Assembly (NCBI RefSeq): GCF_028294535.1
Contig: NZ_JAQBIE010000019.1
Span: 1 to 64,000 of the forward strand
Direction: 5' to 3'
Length of the DNA stretch: 64,000 bases
Source of the DNA: Paracoccus onchidii
GTDB lineage: Bacteria > Pseudomonadota > Alphaproteobacteria > Rhodobacterales > Rhodobacteraceae
Part shown: in pieces, positions 59,648 through 64,000 of the stretch
Numbering within the stretch: position 1 is the first letter of the stretch
How the letters are laid out: each line of letters begins with the position of its first letter
Notes under the pieces: generated by a model
The model's database searches: none
Told to the model about the DNA's origin: nothing
The model's input: the letters and a program-made list of their open reading frames with translations, nothing else
Translations under genes and position numbers: made by a program

Positions 59648-60844
59648 ATGACCCAAGACTTGCTGAACGCCGCGCGCGCCAAGGCCGCCGCACCCGATTT
59701 CACCCAGGTTTTCGACGACCCGATATACGCCGAAGGCCCGCTGTCGGGCCTGACCGTCGCGGTCAAGGACCTGTTCGATGTCAAGGGCTATGCCACCGGT
59801 GCCGGCACCGCGCCGCAAGCCGATAGGCCCCTGGCAGAACGCGATGCGGCGGCCGTGGCACGACTGCGGGCGGCCGGCGCGGGGCTGATCGGACATGCGA
59901 ACATGACCGAATACGCCTATTCCGGTCTGGGGCTGAACCCCCACCACGGGACACCATTGACGCCCCTGATCGACGGCGCGATCGCGGGTGGATCGACCTC
60001 GGGCGGGGCATCGGCGGTGGCGCGGGGGGTGGCAGACATCGCCCTTGGAACGGACACCGGTGGGTCTGCGCGGATTCCGGCCGCGTTCTGTGGGATCTAC
60101 GGGTTCAAACCGACGGCCAGCACCATTTCGCGCGACGGGGCCGTCCCCCTGTCACATTCGCTGGACAGTGTGGGCGTACTGACACGAGATCTGAACCTGA
60201 TGCGTCCAACGCTGAATGTCTTGCGCGACAGGCCGCTGATGGCGGCCGACATGCCTGCAACCATTATCGTGCCCGAAAATTTCGGTATGGACGATGTCGC
60301 CCCCGAAATCATGGACGCGTTCGAGACCGCCTTGACGACCCTGACCGCAGGCGGTGTCACCGTGCGCCGGCTGTCGATGCAGATCTTTGATCGCTATCGC
60401 GCCTTGCCGGTCTGGCAATTCAGCGCCGTTGAATCCCGCTGCCATCATGGCGAAAGCTATGACCAGCACCGCGACCGGCTGGATCCGCGGGTCGCATCAC
60501 GCATGGCGCGCGCCGAAGAAACCGATGCCGCCGGCTATGCGCGCACTGTTGTCGCGCGCCAGGCCATGGCGGATGAGGCATTGCGCCTGTTCGGTGATAC
60601 GCCAATCGCATTGCCGACCGTCGCGGTCCTGCCCCCCATGCTTGCCGATCTTGCCGACGACGCCACATATGACCGGCTGAACCTGTTGGCGCTGCGAAAC
60701 ACCAGTTTCGCCAATGTGATCGATGGCTGCTCTGTCAGCCTGCCATTCAGCGATCTTCCGGGGGCCGGGCTGATGCTGACGGCACCGCGCAACTGCGATG
60801 CCGCGCTGTTGGGAATGGCAGAAGTTCTGGCCCACGACCTGTGA
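59648..60844 (+). CDS. Amidase signature family hydrolase
   Basis: A 398-aa amidase signature enzyme. The Ser-cisSer-Lys triad is visible: K40 in VAVKDLFDV, the cis-Ser near 116-118 in GGSTSGGASAVARG and the nucleophile S140 in GTDTGGSARIPA. Members hydrolyse amides, carbamates or N-acyl compounds. It starts 8 bp after dctM and overlaps the NHL gene by 4 bp. The longer frame to 59342 is inside dctM. The TRAP partner suggests hydrolysis of an imported small amide. It is shorter than GatA and lacks a gatB/gatC context. Confidence 0.92.
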   Translation: MTQDLLNAARAKAAAPDFTQVFDDPIYAEGPLSGLTVAVKDLFDVKGYATGAGTAPQADRPLAERDAAAVARLRAAGAGLIGHANMTEYAYSGLGLNPHHGTPLTPLIDGAIAGGSTSGGASAVARGVADIALGTDTGGSARIPAAFCGIYGFKPTASTISRDGAVPLSHSLDSVGVLTRDLNLMRPTLNVLRDRPLMAADMPATIIVPENFGMDDVAPEIMDAFETALTTLTAGGVTVRRLSMQIFDRYRALPVWQFSAVESRCHHGESYDQHRDRLDPRVASRMARAEETDAAGYARTVVARQAMADEALRLFGDTPIALPTVAVLPPMLADLADDATYDRLNLLALRNTSFANVIDGCSVSLPFSDLPGAGLMLTAPRNCDAALLGMAEVLAHDL

Positions 60845-61674
60845 CGACCTCGCCCCCCGCCAGCCGCTATGTCGCCCTGGGCAATCAACGCTATCATGTG
60901 CAACATCTTGATCTGGGTGACGGTCTGACCGGCATCAGCGATCTTGCCGTGCATGGCGAACGGGTGATCGCCCTGAGGCGTCAAGCCCCCGAACTGGCTG
61001 TTCTGGAACCCGCGATGGCGTTGGCTGATCATCCTTTGCGCCAGATCACCTGTGGTCACGGACTGCGCGCCCTTGGCCCGGATATGTTGGCCGCAACCGA
61101 TATGGACGGCCACAAGGTGGTTTTTCTGAACGCCCGGCTGATCGAAACCGCGCGGCTCCATTGCGACGAACGCCCCGGTCTGGGCCGCCCATTCAACCAC
61201 CCGACCGATTGCACACGCGGGCGCGACGGGCGAATCTATGTTGCCGATGGCTATGGCAACAGCGCCGTGCATGTGTTCGACCCCACGCTGCGGCACCAGT
61301 TCAGCTTTGGCAACGCCGGCACCGGGCCGGGGCAGTTCTCGACCCCGCATAGTATCCTTTGCGATCCTCAGGGTCGGATCTGTGTCGCTGATCGCGAGAA
61401 CAACCGCGTTCAACGCTTTGATCCCGAGGGGATCTGGCTTGACGAGATCGGCGGGCTGCACAAGCCGATGGCATTGGCGTTGGGCGTGGATGGCAATCTG
61501 CTGGTCACCGATCAGACGCCACGGCTGTCCGCCTATGATCCCGACGGCCAGCTGACCGGGCGCTGTCGGACCTTTGCGACCTATGCGCACGGCATGGATG
61601 TGGCACCTGATGGCACGATCTATCTGGCCGAAATGATGCCCGATCGGATCACGGCCCTGATTCCGACCGATTAG
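60841..61674 (+). CDS. NHL-repeat beta-propeller protein, peptidylamidoglycolate-lyase-like
   Basis: A 277-aa protein with NHL-type repeats: DGRIYVADGYGNSAVHVFDP, GQFSTPHSILCDPQGRICVADRENNRVQRF and DGNLLVTDQ. The layout resembles bacterial relatives of the peptidyl-alpha-hydroxyglycine alpha-amidating lyase propeller. No signal peptide is present. It starts at GTG 60841 overlapping the amidase stop (GTGA) and probably acts on the same amide or glycolate substrate. Confidence 0.78.
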   Translation: MTTSPPASRYVALGNQRYHVQHLDLGDGLTGISDLAVHGERVIALRRQAPELAVLEPAMALADHPLRQITCGHGLRALGPDMLAATDMDGHKVVFLNARLIETARLHCDERPGLGRPFNHPTDCTRGRDGRIYVADGYGNSAVHVFDPTLRHQFSFGNAGTGPGQFSTPHSILCDPQGRICVADRENNRVQRFDPEGIWLDEIGGLHKPMALALGVDGNLLVTDQTPRLSAYDPDGQLTGRCRTFATYAHGMDVAPDGTIYLAEMMPDRITALIPTD

Positions 61675-61862
61675 ACCGCGCCCACGGCTTTCCGTCTGGA
61701 CATGTCGCCGGATAAATTCCGGTCACCTGTAACAGAATGGGTCGTTCTTTCGAAACGGAGTGTGGTGCGGTCCGGATTGGCAAGTCCGGCGTGACCTCGC
61801 TGGCCGGATCCAGAGGTTCATCGCACCGTCAAAGCCGATCAAATCGAAAGTCAGACACCATC

Positions 61863-62282
61863 ATGCAATCTACTGTTCAACCTGCCCTGCTGCTGATCAG
61901 GGTCACCTTCGGGCTGTTCCTATTGGCCTGGGGCGCAAACAAGCTGGTCGATACCCAGGGCACATCCGGGATATTCGCGAAATTCTATGGAATCGAACAG
62001 CTGGCAACCTCGGGGTCGCTGATCGCGGGCGGCCTGCAAATCCTGCTTTCGCTGGCCATCATCGCGGGGGCATACAAGACGATTTCCTATGGAATCGGTG
62101 TCGTCATTCACGGCATTTCAACAATCGCCACGGCCGGGCACATATTGATGCCGCTGGCCGAAGGATCGAACCTGCTTTTCATGGCTGGCCTGCCGATCAT
62201 GGGGGCAATTCTGGGCCTGTTCATCGCCCGCAAGCATGACACATTTCTGTCGTTCGACGCCCTGCGCGCGAAACGGGGTTGA
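61863..62282 (+). CDS. DoxX-family membrane protein
   Basis: A 139-aa protein with four membrane segments and the DoxX-type opening LLIRVTFGLFLLAWGANKLVD. The start at 61863 is where homology begins; the in-frame 42 residues upstream to 61737 are not membrane-like. It is monocistronic, 188 bp after the NHL gene, and ends before a strong GC hairpin. It is unrelated by position to the DoxX-VOC pair. Confidence 0.9.
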   Translation: MQSTVQPALLLIRVTFGLFLLAWGANKLVDTQGTSGIFAKFYGIEQLATSGSLIAGGLQILLSLAIIAGAYKTISYGIGVVIHGISTIATAGHILMPLAEGSNLLFMAGLPIMGAILGLFIARKHDTFLSFDALRAKRG

Positions 62283-62300
62283 TCACCCGGCTATAACAAG

Positions 62301-62324
62301 GGAAGGGCCCGCGCGGGCCCTTCC
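62301..62324. terminator. GC-rich bidirectional terminator hairpin
   Basis: The 12-bp arms GGAAGGGCCCGC (62301-62312) and GCGGGCCCTTCC (62313-62324) form a perfect 24-bp palindrome between the convergent doxX and mscS-type genes. Only a short T run is found on the minus-strand side. Confidence 0.6.
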
Positions 62325-62346
62325 ACAGGGCAGGATGACACCTGCC

Positions 62347-63777
62347 TCAGCGTTCCTCCCCGCCATCTTCTGGCGCGTTCTCGGCACCGCTGTCACCGGT
62401 CATGTAATCGGGCGCTCCACGCGGACGTCCGCGCCCCGCCGAACCTGCGGTCAGTGCAGGCACTGCTGCTTCGCTTGCGACGCGAATATGCATGTCGGTT
62501 TGCGGGAAGGGGATCGAAATGCCCTTGCGATCAAAGGCTTCCTTCACCGCGCGAGTCAGGTCCCAATACACGGTCCAATAATCGGCGGCTTTGGTCCACG
62601 GACGAACGATGAAATTGACCGAGCTGTCAGCAAGTTCGTTGACCCGAATGACAGGGGCCGGGTCGGTCAAAACCATGGCATGCCCCTTGACCACCTCTTC
62701 CAGCGTTTGCTGTGCGGTTTCGATGGAATCGTCATAGCCAATGCCAAACACCAGATCGACGCGACGGGTCGCCGAGGCTGTGACATTCGTGATCACATCA
62801 CCCCAGACCCTGGAATTCGGAATGACGATGACCTGATTGTCCGGGGTCAGCACCGTGGTCGACACGATCGAGACAGTGCTGACCGTGCCACCCGTGCCGG
62901 CGACGCTGACATAATCGCCTTCGTCAAAGGGGCGGTTGATCATGATCATCAGTCCGGCCGCCAGGTTGCCAAGCGTATCCTGCATCGCGAAGGCCGCAAT
63001 GAATGACGCACCACCAACCAGCGCAAAGAGCGGCGCAATATCGATGCCAAGCGCCGACAGCACGATCATCAAACCGATCGCAATCGTCAGCCAGTAAACC
63101 GTCATGGCCATGAATGCCTGCAACAGCTTGGACAGGTTGGGCAGACGGCGGAAAAAGCGTTGCGCGTATCCCCGCACCATCCGCGCAACGATCAACAGAC
63201 CGAACAACGCGGCGACAATCACCCCCACGCGTTCGGCAATCCGCAGGCCGCCATCTTTGGAAAACACCCAGTTTTGGGCCTGTTGCATCAGGGTGCGCCA
63301 ATCCGCGCGTTGCTTTTCTTCGACAACGATGGCGCTGCGATATGCACGCAGACTGGCGATCTCGGCCTCATCCCCTCCCTTTTTTTCCAGCATATTCACA
63401 ACCGCCGTATAGCGCGCGAATATGTCCTGCCTTTCACGGGTCAGTTCGACGACCTCGTTGCGGGCGGTGTCGGCGGCCGCTCCGCTGGCATTGCGAACCT
63501 CGATCTGCTTGTCGGCGACTGCTTCAGTCTGTTCACGCGCAATCTCCTGCCATGCGCCCGCAAGCGCCGACAGTTCGCCAGCCGTCAGGGGAATCAGGCG
63601 GATTTCAAGCTCTTCAAGGTCGATATCGGGGGTGACCAGACCCGCAGGGTAATCCGATGCGGCTTCTGCGGTTGGGGCCGCGTCTTGCGCGGCTGCATCT
63701 TGCGCATAGGCCAGTTGCATCGGTGCCGTCACAGCCAATAGGGACAGGACAAGCACAAGTTGAAGTATGCGGCTCAC
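62347..63777 (-). CDS. MscS-family mechanosensitive channel with exported N-terminal domain
   Basis: A 476-aa channel. Starting at GTG 63777, behind GGAGG, gives a signal peptide (VSRILQLVLVLSLLAVTAPMQLAYA) and a roughly 150-residue periplasmic helical region, then about four membrane segments. The pore helix is LVGGASFIAAFAMQDTLGNLAAGLMIMINRPFDEGDYV and the beta domain VIVIPNSRVWGDVITN follows. The C-terminal tail is Gly/Glu-rich. The frame upstream to 63975 is not coding-like. It would act as an osmotic safety valve. Confidence 0.9.
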   Translation of the reverse strand: MSRILQLVLVLSLLAVTAPMQLAYAQDAAAQDAAPTAEAASDYPAGLVTPDIDLEELEIRLIPLTAGELSALAGAWQEIAREQTEAVADKQIEVRNASGAAADTARNEVVELTRERQDIFARYTAVVNMLEKKGGDEAEIASLRAYRSAIVVEEKQRADWRTLMQQAQNWVFSKDGGLRIAERVGVIVAALFGLLIVARMVRGYAQRFFRRLPNLSKLLQAFMAMTVYWLTIAIGLMIVLSALGIDIAPLFALVGGASFIAAFAMQDTLGNLAAGLMIMINRPFDEGDYVSVAGTGGTVSTVSIVSTTVLTPDNQVIVIPNSRVWGDVITNVTASATRRVDLVFGIGYDDSIETAQQTLEEVVKGHAMVLTDPAPVIRVNELADSSVNFIVRPWTKAADYWTVYWDLTRAVKEAFDRKGISIPFPQTDMHIRVASEAAVPALTAGSAGRGRPRGAPDYMTGDSGAENAPEDGGEER

Positions 63778-64000
63778 GTATAACCTCCGCCGTTTGTCGG
63801 GATACCGATTTTTTCCAGTTGATACAGGGAACATGCCGCATTCAATGCCCTGCCGCAACAGCAGGCGGGGCATTTGCAACGCAAATCCAAGCGTTTTCGT
63901 TAGGTAACTTGCGGGCCGGTTCGCGCCAATCAACCACCCATGGCGACCGACAGGCGGGCATAGCTGCACAGGCAACGTTTCGAATATTCCAGTTTGCGCG

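Noticed and set aside
1..64000. CRISPR arrays, insertion sequences, prophage or gene-transfer-agent genes
   Set aside because: No regularly spaced repeats, transposases, integrases or virion genes were seen in either strand.

Overview
The window is about 62% GC and looks like a chromosomal segment of an alphaproteobacterium, most likely a Rhodobacterales member (Paracoccus/Roseobacter-like). The basis is the density of TRAP and ABC solute-uptake operons, the FCD-type GntR, LacI and LysR regulators beside them, divergent anmK/tyrS, and the general protein character. I saw no CRISPR array, insertion sequence or phage structural gene.

Layout. 0.1-1.2 kb: a nucleotidyltransferase-fold protein behind a cluster of TTGTT(G/C)AACA repeats. 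1.2-10.5 kb: an eight-gene minus-strand operon: two ABC permeases, an ATPase, a periplasmic binding protein, a large arylsulfatase, an EryA-like FGGY kinase, a 2-hydroxyacid dehydrogenase and a class II aldolase. A LacI regulator (10.8-11.9 kb) is divergent from it, and a TTAAACGTTTAA palindrome sits in the operon promoter. 11.9-23.9 kb: a divergent glucuronide regulon. The minus arm is dctP-uidA-gntR-uxuA and the plus arm is dctQ-dctM-GH31-uxuB-uxaC. Together they import and hydrolyse glucuronides and convert glucuronate to 2-keto-3-deoxygluconate. A UxuR/ExuR-like operator lies between the arms.

23.9-25.6 kb: a quinone-oxidoreductase-like protein and a divergent TetR regulator sharing a long dyad. 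25.7-26.7 kb: a sulfotransferase-like gene. 26.8-30.0 kb: a TPP riboswitch followed by a YkoF protein and a ThiXYZ-type pyrimidine transporter. 30.1-37.8 kb: a dipeptide-type ABC transporter with an M14 peptidase and a GntR regulator. 38.0-42.1 kb: housekeeping genes (proA, two tRNA-Asp, anmK, tyrS) and a small ORF. 42.4-46.6 kb: MerR/MFS and LysR/DoxX/VOC pairs.

47.0-54.9 kb is the most unusual stretch. It holds a 36-aa exported microprotein, a 582-aa multi-span membrane protein, an orphan periplasmic-binding-like protein, an SGNH-amidase-M15 triple fusion, and a trypsin/degraded-EEP/lytic-transglycosylase-like fusion. The last two large proteins contain almost every activity needed to dismantle peptidoglycan, yet neither shows a signal peptide. 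This is the best candidate for an undescribed system (sensing plus protease-gated lysis, or a delivered bacteriolytic effector).

55.0-61.7 kb: a LysR regulator and a TRAP-amidase-NHL catabolic operon. 61.9-63.8 kb: a DoxX protein and an MscS-type channel.
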